Source: Bursaphelenchus xylophilus
Lineage: Eukaryota; Nematoda; Chromadorea; Rhabditida; Aphelenchoididae
Direction of reading: 5' to 3'
Assembly: GCA_904066235.2 (NCBI GenBank)
Contig: CAJFCV020000001.1
Location: forward strand, 8,866,001 to 8,930,000
DNA: 64,000 bases
Each line of letters begins with the position of its first letter. Position 1 is the stretch's first letter. The notes under the pieces are model-generated. The model did not search any database. It had not been told where the DNA came from and was given only the letters and a program-made list of their open reading frames with translations. Shown here piece after piece: positions 12,501 to 26,543 of this stretch. The position numbers and the translations under genes were made by a program.

Positions 12501-15500
12501 ATCTTTATTTTCTTTACAAATTTTTAATTAGAATATGCCTGGAAATCCCCGAGATTCATCTTTTTTTTTCTTTCTCCGGCACAGAACGTTGGGTCCTCCA
12601 AATCTTGATCCCTTTCCCCGTTTCCTTTTCCCAAACGAAACCTTACCGTAATCCCGGATGGAATGGACATTGGTCAGAAATCATAAAAATCTTTTGAATT
12701 TATTTCCGCTCTCGCTGTGGAACGCCGCGATGATTCAGAACGACGGAGCAAAAGGCGCCGCCACGTCGCTGAGACTTGGCCCAAGAAATTATGCATTGAA
12801 GATGGGGGAGCGGGAAGATAAAAAAAAATTGCAAATCGGAAAGAGGAAGGTAATGGGGAGTTAATGGACACTCAACAAAGGAGGGCTTAAAATTATTCAT
12901 CCATTCAAGTCGATGGATTTTTCAAAACTGTTTATTATTATCTTGAATATTCAAATTTGACATTTTAATTTTTGGGTTCCCTTCAAACTTTTTCATTTCC
13001 CCAAAATATGCAAATTTGCATTCCCAAGCACCCTTTCCTGACCTCTACTTATGCGGAAAAGGGAAGACATTTCCAATTCTTATGATTAATCATCAGAAGT
13101 TCGGAGTAAACCCAACCTCAACCCTCCATTATTTCACTATTTCAAACCTCAAAATCATTTCCTTTTTTCTTTATTCATTTAATTTCTAACCCCCTTGTCA
13201 TTAATCTTTACCTGTCGCTGACCCAGAATCCTCCAAATTTATCCGTCTACGCACATGTTACCGTAGTCGACGGCCCCTTTCCCATCAAATGTTATCAAAA
13301 AAGCAGAAGATTACTCGAACACTTTATTACTTATTGCATTCCAGCTATTGTTGTGGCCTTGGCCAAATCCGTTTTTCTGATGTCATCCCAAAACAATGAT
13401 TTGTCGCCGCAGGGCTTGCGCTCGGTTGGTACCGCGCGGTAAAACAGCATTTTTGGGCGATCAACTGACCGAAGGTCACAATGGGTTAGATGGGAGGACG
13501 GGGAGGAAGAATTTGTTTGTTTTTTGCGTAAAGAATCGCTCAGGTTTGATCGAATTTCAGAGTGACGTCATTTCTAGGCTAAGGGTCCTCATTAGGCGTC
13601 AATTTTGCATTGAAATTATACATTAGTGGATCTCATCGGACATTAAAACAATTTTTTATCAATTTTATTTTTTTTTAATTGCAGAAGTTTGCATTTTTTC
13701 AATTCTCGGTAGGAGAAACCCAAGATAATCAATTTCTTTTTCTGCAGAAGCGGAAAAGTTATCCCTGAAAACCGTTTTTCGTCTGGCCGACTCTTCTATT
13801 TTTCATGCTATCTTTCAAACGAGGTCATTTAATATCTCGGCAGCCGTTGAAAAGTGTGAGCTGACACTTTCAGGAAGTGGTTTGTGACCTGTTCGTAATC
13901 CCTCTGCATGACATTAATTTCCAAATTTAATCTTTTGTTCCAATTATGTTACCGTTTCTTCCAAAGTTCCCACGTCTTCTTTTGTTACACATTGCCGCCC
14001 TTCGATCCCTTAATTCTTTGCTTAACCTCTTTTAACCACTTCCCGAATGTAGTCGTCAAATAAACTCATCTCCGCCTCAGGCATCTAGCTCAAGTGTAAT
14101 CGAGACGCTTCCACTTATCCCTGCATTGTGACACAAATAAGTCTTCAGTTGTGAAATTGTTCCGGCCATTGAATTGAAGACATCTTAAACCTCCGCCTGA
14201 AGAGCCCTTAGGGCAGATATTGTGGTAACTGGGCCTACAATTCCAATGTTAAGTGTATTTTTATCCGTCTTCTGATGTCCTGTTTCAATAGACGCCAAAG
14301 CGGATGTCAGGAGAGTGTTCGGATACAAAATTGGTGTACGAAAAAGTTCAAAACAGTACGTTGGCAACAAGGTTACGGTAGTCTGAGATGTTTTGATTTT
14401 ATGGATTTTGGACCAAGAGAACCCAAGTACAAATCCTCTAAATGTAGTCGAAATAAATGAGATCTTTGTGTTACAGTAGACGCACAATAGAAGAGAAGGA
14501 AGTGAAAAGGTTTCCTGCTTCATTGGTCGATGATTCCGACGTCATTTACTACCAAGAATCCGTCTTTTGTTATATTACACTTGAGTTTACAGAAGGCAGA
14601 AAAATTACGGAGAAGAGAGATAACTCTTATGTGTCGTAAGTAGGGACGATTTGGCAACTTTTTGCATAAATAAACCCTATTGTTTTCGGCCGAGATAAAT
14701 AAAAAAATTTTATCCTCCGGCTCGCGCCCTAGCTCCCATTTCCCGTCTTTTGTCCCAAAAAAATATTTTTTTGTCGAGATCTCTCCCACAAAAAACGGAC
14801 TTGAAGAGATTTTTGCGACGCGTTGGACGTGTTTCCGCGTCGTCGCCTGGACAAACATTGCGCAACTGGCGCAACCCCTGACCTTGCACCACCCGGCTCC
14901 AACGTGCGCGCTTAAAGAGATCACCCAAAGAATGTCTCTACCGTCTCCTCAAGCTTCATGCTCTCTTCCAGGACTCTTGTCTGAGCCCAATTCAATTCTT
15001 TTCGGGGTTTTTTGTTCACGGCGCTGGACAGTGCAAACATTTCCGGAGATCAGCACGAAATGAATCAAAAAAACTTCGCCCTCTTATAAAGAGCTGACAA
15101 TTAGCGGAGATCGGTGACAAAAGGGAGGATCTGCAAATTTAGAGAGTGAAAAAATCCCAAATCTACATTTTGCTTACAAATTTCACAACCTCAAACATTA
15201 ACGACAAATATTTTGCTCTAAAAACTCGGAACTCCGGGAATTTTCGAACTCGATTTTCAAATTGTAATCATTCGCTCAAAACTTAACAGTAAGGTTCCGG
15301 GAATCTGAATCTGGAGGGAAAACAAGTGAATAGAAAGACCTGCGTATGCTTTAAAAATAGAAAAATTCCCAGCGATTAATCAGCCAAAACTGGGATGCAT
15401 TTGTGGATTAGAGGCATATTTGGTGGGGACTTTGAAGAAATGAAGGTGTAGGAGTTGCTCAAGATGGCCTAACCAGACTATTTTTAGAGTAAAAAAAGTA

Positions 15501-18500
15501 ATCTAAGATAAGAATGTGATGTTATTTGGACTTACTTTGAATCTAACAAAAATGACAAAATTTTAATTATTCTTGCTGAGCTCGAGGAAATGCCCCACCG
15601 AGAATCCCAGATGTCTGTTTTTATGTTTTGACGCTTATCACTGCAAGAACACTGATAGGAAGTGATAGGGGACGTGCGTGTACATTGTTTGTGTTTTCTT
15701 TTTTGTTTGATTTTCCTCAGGGACTAAATGGTGGCTCCAGGCACGGCGATTCCATTCGCATCTGAAGGCTCTCTCTTCCGCTTTGCACTCTTGATTGGAG
15801 GGCGGCGGAGGGCGATGATTTGGGTAAACAAATCACTTTTTTGTATCCGAAACCCCGTGAACTGACCCCTACGAGCCACGCCCACTTCCTTGCGAGAGTT
15901 CTTTTTTGTGCGCGGCCAGCACCAGCACCGGTAACAGTTTTTTCGGAAATTGTTCTCTTCAGAGGTCCAGGTGCGCGATGCTGGGAGGTGAGGGGTCAAG
16001 GATGGGTCGGGAGGGGTCAGGCAGGGTACAGTAGAACATTGCGCTTGTAGAAGTAGGTTGCAACCTTATACTGGATTTATATCCCTTATCCTCAAGAGTA
16101 CCTGTAGGTATATCTTATAGGTATTTCTAGCTTCTCTATAGACTTCTTAGACCATAGTTCCAGTCATTTCCGCTTTTTCAACTATCAAGAATTACTTGAA
16201 ATTGTGCGTAATCATTGTTTTTGGCAGCTTTTTTGTCGCATTTTTGTTTAATGTATTGAAAGGCCCTTCTTTTTTGAAGGAATGGTTACAGTCAGAAGAG
16301 GAACGGGGCTGGTCATTTAATGGCGAGAACGTGGGTCGGGAGTGAAATGGGTTTAAGGAGAAGGTCGGGTTACGGTAGAATGGGTTTTTGTCAAAACAAT
16401 CTTACAACTTCAGTTAAAAGTATTGTGCTATATTTCACAATAATTTTAACTACTTCTCATGTATATAATACTATGACAACAACGCCATTCCTAATCTTTT
16501 ATAATACACACATTATTTTGTATGTTAAACTTCCTCATGTCAAGTAAACAGCCTGAAATATACTTGCCCTGAGGGTCTAGACTCTTAAGGTGCTACAATT
16601 TCGAAATTCGTTCGCAAATCAGATGTCAACGGAATGCGGAGAATTGTAGGTACATGTGTTGTGATGTAAATTTAAATATCAATCGAAATGTAAGCATAAA
16701 TGCAGATCATGTCCTTCATTGTGAAGTAGGGGCGTGATTTGTGAACACTGCTAACCATATAAACAAACAGGGTTACGGTGAGACATGATATTTTTGTAGA
16801 CATTGTATGTGACACGGGAAGACTCTCGCGAATTTTCTGTAGACATTAAAGGATCTCCAGTTTCCTTGAATCTGGTTGAAGCCATTTTTCCATATCCTAG
16901 CCAGTATTTGGGGGTATTTAAGACCCATTGCCTAAGGTCCTGCACTTTGTTTTAGCTGACCGCTCTCTTAATACATCTGGAGTAAGGATAGAAGCCCTTC
17001 AGGTGAGGAAAAACGTATCTGAAGGGTTTCAGTGCCATAATTGGGCCTCTTTTATTGTTGGAATTCGCTGGGATTTAGGGCAAATTTATAAATTGTAAGG
17101 ATAATACTAGAGATGATGTCAATCCACGCTAACTCCTCTGCCTGCCAGTGAATGTAATCTCCCGTCATGTGCATATCTAGTGTGTGTTCTTCTTGGCCAA
17201 TAATTCTACTTGCTTTCGATTTTGCATATAATTTAGTTCTTACAACATGCATGCCAATGAACGTGCACAGTATAACGACCCCTCTCTCTAGCTATACAAA
17301 CCACCGAGACTTCAGACGAATGTTTATCCTTTTTCTGGGGATTTGCGACTTCCTTTTACGTAGGTAATCTTGGAAAGTAAGGTAAGATCGGGGTAAGAAC
17401 CTCCTCCTCAAGATGGATTAACTTTTGGGACCGACTTCTGCCTTAATTATTATAAAGTCCCTACTTTCTTGGGCCTTCTTAGCTGTGATCATTCAAATTC
17501 ATCATCTTTAAGCCCGACATAGTGGCCTAATGCTACTCGGGTATGATGTTGAGTACAAGTTAGGTGCCAGTCTTGGATTTGAATAGCCGGGGTTAGATAT
17601 CCTATCATTGATTGGGGGGCATCATACTACAAAGGGCTGATATCATCTTCTAACATTCCAAAGTAGAGAGAGATCGCTCAAATTTGCAATTTACAGTCTC
17701 TTAATCGCATTATCCATGGCTTTCATATCCTTGATTCCGTTCGCTTAAACCCTCAAAGATCTCCGAGATGGGCATTGGTGTGATCTCTAGCATAAGACCG
17801 TCTTATATTGTGCAACGAAATGAAAACACAGTAATTTAACTTTATCAACCCTTCTAATCAGAATGAAAGCGCTGAAATCTCTCCTACAATACTAGATAAT
17901 GCACATTACATCCCGTGTTCTTTGACGTAACTTTTTACAAAATTCTCCCGTCTTTTCTTACAAATCCCTACTCAATTTAACCTATATGTTAGAAGATGGC
18001 CTGTAAAAAAATGCCGGTACATGCGTATACGCTGTTGCATGGAGGTGTCTGTCCAGAGAACGGTTATCCATACAGCGAATGCTACTTTTGGATGTGGTTG
18101 TGATGTCTGTTCTTATTACAAATTGGTCGGGTTTCCTGTTATCACCACTCTTTAAAGATGCCTAAGGCATCTCGAGTGTCTATTGTGTATTCTTCTCCCT
18201 ATACGTACATTAAAATACATTCCTTTCTTGTGTGTTGTGCGTACAAAGCCCGGGATTACAACCTGCCAAACATTAGCTAAAAACTTGTATATATTACCCA
18301 TTATTTATGTTGATGTAGCCATGTTACTGTTCCGTCTTTCATTGTGCTTGCAGTCTTCCGATTTGATATGTATTATAGTTGCCGAAAGATGTCTGTCTCC
18401 GATTGTAGAGGGAAGTATTTTATTATTTCAACGTCAAAATATAATCTGCTGAACTCGCGGGGATCTCTGTCTCCAGTTTTGTCATTTCCCTAATGAGTTA

Positions 18501-19552
18501 GATTCATAGTATTTGTTGTAATCCTCGTGGTTACAACAGACATTCCAGTATTGTAATAAGATTATTGGACATTCCTGAGGTCTGGAAGAGGCCGCTGAAG
18601 CCATTTCGAAGAAACGCCGAGGGTGGGGTGACATGCTGTTATTTACAGTGAGGCTTTTGTAATCAGAAAATTAGTTTTTTGATTCAAAGTCCAGGCCCAA
18701 AGGCAGTCGATTATAATAAAGCCTCCTTAACTGTATGCGATGTCACTTCTGTAATCGTTAGAGAAGCCGGCTTTGTCATTGTTCTATGGTTTTCTTCCAG
18801 CTTTTTGTGTTTCTTCTCCTTCTTTTCTGGTGTTTTAAAGTTTGCCCTTAACATCCGTGTTATAACATCAAGATTATATATTTCCTTATATCATCTTTAA
18901 GCATACGCCAGATTCTAATTTCAACGAATTCCTTGAATCTCCTTATAGCTCCTTAAAGGTCCGCAAGGTCAAATTACACTTAATGAAAGATTTCAGTGCA
19001 GATGTGCATTGGAATGTGTATTGCAAACACATGCCGTTGTGAAAATACATCCCGAAGATACCTCTTCGTTTACTTTGCCTTGTCTTCCGTCCATTTACCG
19101 CACCTCCAATCCTGTCTTTATAGCGGCCCCACTTCCTGTTACTTACTGCCTAAGAAAGTAATTTGGATGGTCCATAACAACAACAGGTGCCTGTTTACAT
19201 CTTGGTCCTAATCCTGAAGCGATCGTTTAGCGCCGCCAATTAGCCGACTATTCTCGCCGTTAAAGCGACCGATTAGAGTTGTACTTGCAGCTTGAGGCCA
19301 CTTGTTTTCCGCTGCTCGTCATTTACAGCCCTACACTCTGGGTTGTAGCCCACTCTTGTAGCATTCTATTTATGGTCTTTGAGATCAGTTGATCCAAGGG
19401 AGTTATGCAACATTTCGTGCCGATTATGTCTTATACAAGTTGTTTTGCACCGTTAAGATTATGGTTTTCTCATTCAGACAGTCCTCGCAATCCTCAGTTC
19501 TCATCTACAAGTGATACTAATTTTGCATCGCTGAAATTACTGATCAGTTCTA
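9523..19552. other. 10-kb gene-poor region
   Basis: I found no spliced or unspliced gene that I can support. Reading frames present are short, of biased composition and without recognisable domains. Notable contents are a C-rich stretch near 10270-10330, a GC-richer block near 14710-14940 that is open on both strands, and scattered copies of a TTACGGTA-type motif (for example 12643, 14371, 16367 and 16771). The stretch may hold distal regulatory sequence or upstream non-coding exons of the zinc-finger gene that follows. Confidence 0.5.
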
Positions 19553-21791
19553 ATGAGGGAAAGTTCAGAGATGTCCATGGGGCAAGCTGAGATCGCGATA
19601 AGCGATGCAACGTTACCCATCGACATGAAGTTTGATTCTTTCACCCCAAATTCGGACTCTATGAGTACCTTATCTCCTCTGAGCTTCTTGGATGGTCTGA
19701 ATAAGAAAGAGAGGAAACGGAGAAGAGTAATCGGTAATCATGACAATACTCTCGACGGATTGGTTGCCAAAAGAGTTGATCTCGGGCCGGACACAAAAAG
19801 ATATCAGACCGAGAATGAAGCCATTGAATTGCCAGATGATGAGGTCGAAATTAAGGTATGCTACAGTGAGATTTGATGAGTGTGTGCTACTACAAGAAAT
19901 TTGAATTTTGCGTCATTCTAATATCCCCTCAAGTTTCAGCGTTTGGAAACAGACCCGGATGTCTCGACTCGAATGTGTTCCATCTGCGGTTACCAAGGGA
20001 AATGGGTGTCGGAAATGGTAAGACACAAGAGAGTGCATACAAGTGAACGTCCTTTCAAGTGCAAGTACTGTAACAGGACCAGCAAATGGAAGGCCGATCT
20101 GATCCGGCATGTTGCCAGTAAGTCTCTCGAAGGTTTTTGGACATCGAACTATTGATATTGTTTTAACGAGAATCAATAATTTTTATTTTCCAGAAACCCA
20201 CGGTATCCGTGTAGTCTCAAAATACAGCCGTTCCAAGGCCTTCGACACACAGACGGATCAAAATACAAGACCCAAGAAGGACGAGAACAACAACAAGGTA
20301 AGAAACATCATAATACAATCTTACGCTGACTGAAACTCTAAATATCTCGTCTTCCAAACGAGTACAAAGTCTTGTAAAGCCTACCCAGAATCTCTATTTT
20401 TTTTTGTTTTCGGAGACATTCTTGGTTCAAATTTAATGTAACTGTTTCCGTTGAAGCAGACGAGCTTAAGGGGCAAAAAGCTGATTAAAGAAAGTGGAGA
20501 ATGTTTGACGTGAAGTGGGAGGCGAACTCAAAACACTTCATGTTGAAACTTGCAGTTTCAGTACAATTTGGGAAATCCTTTAAAAGTCTACGTAACAAGC
20601 AAAAAGGCAAATGCCGACTAAACAACTTAAATTGGCATAATCATAAGCATTTAAAATAATATAAAAATAATTTCAGAGCCCCTTCCTGTTCCAATCGCCC
20701 GTCCAGGGTTCCCCCGCCTCCACTGCATCCTCTTTATCCCCATCTACTCCATTCTACAAATGCCAAAGTTGTTTCTTCGAATCAGAATCTGTTGAGGGAA
20801 TCCAACAACATCTCGATGATCGTCACAACCAGAATCCATTTGATTGTAGAGCGTGTCAGAAGAGTTTTAAGGACATTCGCGAAGTCTCCGCCCACTTTTT
20901 ACAGTCGACTCTCAAATGCACGGCGATCTCCATCAAGCTGAACTTCTCGATCAACGATTCTTCGAAGGCCTCGAGTCTTTTGACGGTGTCAACTTCTTCT
21001 GGTTTAGTCCATTCGGAATCTGATAACGCTTCGACTTCTGGAGTCTCGTCTTGTGCCTCGAGTCGTGATGATTTTGATGTGCCGAGAAGAGTCTACAACT
21101 GCTCGGATTGCGCGTTCAATTCCACTTCCGAAGAACAATTCGATCAGCATAAGCAAGGGCACGAGCCGCCTAAGGGCTTGTTCACATACAAGTGCGTCTT
21201 CTGCTCATGGAATTCAAAGAAAAAGTCGGCGATTGAGAAGCATTTGAACGTCCATACCGCCGACCCGTCTCAATTTATGCCTCAGGTCGAGAAGAATTTC
21301 CTGGCGCCAGTTCTGCAGCCAGTCCAGCCAGTTAGTTCAACCTCCTCGGCCTTGCAGTGTTTGGCTCAATTGGCTCAACAAAGCCAATTGTTTGGAGCCA
21401 CTGCTCCTCAATTTCCAATGTTGCCTGAGGGCTTGAATGCCTTTGGATTACTGTCAACTTTATGCAATGCCCAGAGGAATCAGCTGCCGGGGCCGTTGAT
21501 GGGAGCGGTCCCTGGCGGAAGCCCGATGAATTTTAATGCAGTTAAAGATGTAAGTTTAGAACCATCTCTTTTTTTAAAGAATTACATATTTCAATCAATT
21601 TAATATTTTTATATGATCCATGTTAACTGATCTATTTTCAGATGCCTCAACTTCCATTTATGGCCTATGGTCTTTGTTCTCTCCTCGGCAATCTCTCAAA
21701 GCAATCTCCAACCGTTACAACGCCCGCTATCAACGGCCAATCGGTCTCTTCAAGTCCGCTGACGGCCAATTCCTTCGACCAATTTGTCTAG
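19553..21791 (+). CDS. C2H2 zinc-finger transcription factor, possibly Hunchback/Ikaros-like
   Basis: Exons 19553-19855, 19940-20117, 20194-20297, 20677-21549 and 21642-21791 join in phase to 535 residues. Six C2H2 fingers are visible. Two are adjacent (CSICGYQGKWVSEMVRHKRVH and FKCKYCNRTSKWKADLIRH), followed by a basic block THGIRVVSKYSRSKAF. Two lie in the middle (YKCQSCFFES..., FDCRACQKSFKD...), the second with a weak last ligand. Two lie near residue ~340-400 (YNCSDCAFNSTSEEQFDQH, YKCVFCSWNSKKKSAIEKH). The paired N-terminal fingers with the separated C-terminal pair resemble the Hunchback/Ikaros layout, an inference from finger arrangement only. A basic KKERKRRRV stretch near residue 55 could be a nuclear signal. 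The start at 19553 is the first ATG of the open frame; MSMGQAE (19571) is an alternative, and upstream exons are possible because 'GTTCAG' precedes it. AATAAA lies at 22067. Confidence 0.85.
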
Positions 21792-24700
21792 TCATCCAAA
21801 TATTTATAATACTTTACTCGCATACATATCCACTCTTTTATGCAACGTATTTCTCTTTTCTTTGACTCTTTCTCCAGCATTTTCCCTAGTTTCTCATCAT
21901 TTCTAGTTGTATCTCAACTCAGATTCTACTCGATATTATTTTTTGTGATCTGTCGAAAATCCGCAATGCAATTTTTTATATTTGGAGTTTACTCTGTTCT
22001 TCTTGTATACTCTAAAATGGTGATATTGTTAATATATCTAAATTTATTGGTTTTCCGGTATTAATTAATAAAAATTACACATTCTACTCTACTCTCACAA
22101 CTTTTTTAACTCGATAAGCTGGGCCCGTTGGATTCTCTAACAGCTTTATGAGGGTAAGCCAGATAAAACAAGTATTTTAGGAACCCCAAGGTCAAGTATA
22201 TTGATAAAAAAGACCTTTGTGGAATTTTTCTATAAAATCAAAAAAAATTGATCCGGGATCACCTCTAAACGCTTCCACAAAAATATGTTTTTCCGCTCAA
22301 AAGTAAGCCTGATTTATATATGTTCATGTCCAATAAGTCACCATGACAGTCAAGTATTCAGAACCTTTTTATTATAAACGTAATTCTTCCTGCATTTCCA
22401 ATTTTATCCCAACCGGTAATCCCTTGAACTCTCAGTAATCAGTCAAGGGAATCCACCGTTAATTGGCAACTTCGTCTGCACCTGAAACGGTAATTCAGAG
22501 AACATGTTCGATCACAAGTGTAATCCCTGATTCCCTCTTGTTCCGATAACTGTTGGAATAATACCGAGAAGAGGAGAGTGTTAACCTCCGAACAAAGCAA
22601 GCGTTTTAAACTTGGAAAAAGACTTTGAAAAAGCGAGAGAGAAACGGAGAAATAGAGAAACAAAGATAACAAAATGGGGTTATCGTCCTTGGAAAGCAAA
22701 TTTAGACAACATTTTGTAAAAGTTCATCAAAAGAAAGAGTGGCGCGAAGCGGGACTTTACACTCAAATAGCTGCAAAAAGTTGAGCGAAGGTCAGCTGAA
22801 GACGAAACACTATATAATGGGGGGCTTTCATAAAACAGAAAATAACTTTTAAAAACTGTTGATGACTAATTCTAAGACAGTATTTTTAAAGCATTTTCAT
22901 GGGGAAATAACTGAATTAAGTCTCTCCAAGCCGCCCCATGCATGCAATGACAAATTGAGGAACCAAAGTATCGTCGACCCGAACTTTCGTTGACCCCAAA
23001 AGTCGTAGGCCCAAAAATCTGAACAATTTTTAAAAGGGTAAGTCTCGTATATAGGATAGAAAATCAACTTATTCCACCTTTTGTAAAAAAAATTCACATT
23101 AATTTTTTTTCGAAATTTCAAATAATTGAAAAATTTTCGAGCTCTGAATATTAATTTTGATGACGTTTTTAATTCAATTTTTAGCTCTCAAATTTTTTTA
23201 TAATTTGCATTTTTATTAATGCAAATTTTTTTGTTTCGCAGTATAGTTAATCCTTTACATGATCACAAGCTTCAGGTAGAACTTGGTCTTTTAAAAAGAT
23301 TAAATTTCTGTTAAGGCAAACGATAATTGTAATGAAAAGCATCAGACAATTTTTTGTTTAGAAGAGTTGAAGTTGGTAAATTCATGTTTATTTTTTTTGC
23401 TATAACAAGTGTAGGTGGGCAATTTAATCATGTGCAAATTGTTAGTTTCTAATCGAGTAATGGTCTACTTGTTTATAAATATTTTAGTAAAAATTCGTCC
23501 ATAAATTTAATTGTCTCAATTAATACGCTTAAAGATCATAAATCCCTCGTCATTTTGGGATCTCACCTGTGCCGGAAAACATCTCATTATGTGTATTTCG
23601 ACAATTAAATCCACTTTTATTTGAACAATTTTGTTACCCCGGGTACCTTCTTTTACTTAAAATCGAGGTTAATTTAAATTTAAAACACCTTTGTCGTCAG
23701 TTGAATCCCCACTAAAATCCCCTTTTTTACCCAACTTTTTCTTCTCCGTGGTTTGTGGATGTTGCAATTTCTCCTTTCCAATTTTTGAGCGCAACATTTG
23801 AGAGGTCACCTTTTTTACAGCCGACCATTTTTCGACTATTTCAAAGACGATTTCATCACTTTTTGTGGGCAAAGTTAATGTTTTTTACATGCTTTACAAC
23901 ATTTTTATTTTTGAAAATTTAAAAATCCGTTTTGGCTAATGACTCTGCAGTGGATCCACAATGCGGTAAAACCCCTACCGAACTTTATAAAAAACCATGA
24001 AGATTTTGCCCTGAGGGGCTTTATTATTAACACTTGTGGGCTCGGAGAAGGGCTCCATGTGCCCAATAAAACGAGACTTCTGGAGGATTACACCTGACGT
24101 AGCGTGTAATTGGTATTCTGGGAATGTTATTTCGGTTATGTGTTCGTATCTAAATGTTCTCTGTCTTTCGGATTTCTGCACTTTCTATTTGACGTTATTA
24201 CACTTAGATTAGATCTTTTGCGTCTCGCTAAAAAAACTGGAATTTCTGAAACAAATTTTGGACGAGATTCGGGAAAGTGGTTTTCTGAGAGACTTAAATT
24301 ACCTAAATTGTTGGTTTTGGGTAAAAAAAATGTGTTTCTGCCAGTTGCACTTTAGCTGTTCATTTCCTATATTTCATTATTTTCCTGTGTTTGTCAGAGT
24401 AAGAAAATTTATTTAATTTACAACAAAATGTGTCATGATGACGAATTTTCCCGAATTTCTCCAAGAATTTGATGATTTTGGATAACTTCTTTTGCGGCTT
24501 TCATCTTCCACATTCTCTGCTCCCTTCAATTGGTTTATTTACCCTCTTTGACGATTACGTAATTCCGGGATCAGCCAGATTCAAATGGCTAGCTTAAATA
24601 CTCGCCAATTCTAAAATAACCCCGACTTTTTTTGTTGTTTTTGACCTTTTAGCGATTTCGGTAATGGATGGGACTGAGGGATCTGCAACGAGATTGTAAA

Positions 24701-26543
24701 CAGAGGGTCTTCACGTGATCTATATCATATTCAAAGTTCGAAGCTCGCCCTAAGGGCAAGGGTTGGAAAATAACAACTTTTATTTTTTATAGAACCTTCA
24801 TGCAAAAGAGCAAACGTTTTGATGGAAAAGGATGACTGTGTTGTCTAGGGTAATATATTTTTTGGGAGCTGCTGCAAAAGGGTGCTTTTTAGTTGTCTAA
24901 ATTACACCTTGTCCCTCCTAATTAATAAAAATTTTTGCTACTTTTCTAGATGTACCATAAATCTTGTTTTTTAAAAATATTTAATTGCAATATATGTCTT
25001 CAAACACCTTTCCTTTGCTTACTTTTGACTTTCCTAGTATTACTCGTTAAGTTGGCGGCTTGATAGAAACGAAGTCGTTGAGAAATGCGGTTACCTTTTA
25101 ATGCTCCAAACTTTTTTCTGACTGTATATGTTGCTTGTTCATTCAAATTTTTTATTTGCAGGATTAAATACATAAATTTAGGAAATTGTCCTTGTCTTGA
25201 TGACCACTTTTCGAGTTTAAATATTGTTCTGCGATGTTATAAGCCCACTGTGTTGCGTAACTTTTAAATAGACATGACTGCTTTATCCATATTTGCGGTA
25301 TTCATGACGTTTTTTTGGTGACTATCTTTGTAAAGAATTTCAATTTTTTTAGTGAACTTACCATCTCTGGCTTTTGTTATTGCTTTTACAAACTCCTTTA
25401 CTGTGTTTTCTCTCCCTCTTTTCGCCCTTAATTGACCTTTCCTCTGCCGTTCTGCCACTCTCCTCATATCCCATTCTCTCTTTTTTATTTTGTTTTTTCG
25501 GTGTTCGTGGCCAAAGTTGTTTCTCGGCCCCGGAGGCCGTGTTCGTATCTTTGCTACGGAGCAGTAAACGGCATCCCGAGCCCGAGAGAAGCGAGGGAAA
25601 AAAGGAGAAGGAGAAGATCCCCCGGAGAGAGAGCGAGAGAGAGTTCCCCTTCCAAAGACCCCCGGAAAAGAGGTCCCCCGAATGGGAAGCGGGCTCTCTC
25701 TCTCTCCCACATCAGCGCTACGCACCTGTTTTTGCATTTCTCCTTCAAAACAATCTTTTTTCGCTCGCCCTTCAACATTTATTTCCTTATCAATAAGCGG
25801 CCGTTTTTGTCAGTGTTTTTTTTTTGGTTGTACTAATATGGCCGGCCGAATCCCGGTCACGAGAAATGCTCCTCTTAACAAGTATTCAAGCACATCTACC
25901 GAGCCGCTTTTTGCGAGGATCACGTGACGAATCGGGGGCTCCCTTTCGGCCGTTTAATTTCGGTTTTTATACTTCTGGCCGCGGCCCAAAAATGTTGGAG
26001 GATAAACAAAAAAGATGGTCACGTTCCGGGGTAAATTGCACTCCAAAAATACGCTGGCGCCTTTTTGTTTTTTAAAAGTATATGTGGTTGTTAATAGTTT
26101 CGGTTCAAAGTTTAATTTTCTGATATTGTTTTCGAAGTTGAATTTATCGCTTTCTTTCTCAGAGGTGGACGTGTGAATTATTATATTTCCAATCTGATTT
26201 TGAAATTGATCATCTTGTTTTGGAGCTGTTTTTCGAAATTTTTAAAATTATACAGTGGTTTTATGCGCAGAGTAGCTTTTTTTTTGTATCTTTATACATT
26301 TTTGCCGTCTAAAGTGGAAACATTTTTGGTGACTTTTGCAAGGAATACAAAGCATAAAACAGGAAAGGTTTCCTTTTCCCCACCCCCGCCTTCATATCAC
26401 ATGTCCCCGATAACTGTATATGCTCTTTTATCATCTCCAAACCTTCTGATCTTTTTTTATCACAACAAAAGATGTGGGCCTGCGTGGAAACCGGAGTTAC
26501 AATCTAACCGAACTTTTAGACAAGTGCTTTCTTAGGGTTCACA
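21792..26543. other. Intergenic region between zinc-finger gene and SMAD
   Basis: 21792-25300 is AT-rich with no supportable gene. 25480-26000 is CG- and GA-rich (GAGAGAGAGCGAGAGAGAG near 25627, many CCCCGG) and open in several frames on both strands, which I read as a promoter or CpG-rich control region of the downstream SMAD gene rather than a protein. Confidence 0.5.

Noticed and set aside
14520..15063. Open frames of 134 residues (minus) and 127 residues (plus) over the same DNA
   Set aside because: Mutually overlapping frames in a GC-richer block with no recognisable motif; more likely composition than coding.
25264..25836. Several long frames on both strands upstream of the SMAD gene
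   Set aside because: They fall in a CG/GA-rich block and consist of Arg/Ser/Pro low-complexity sequence.
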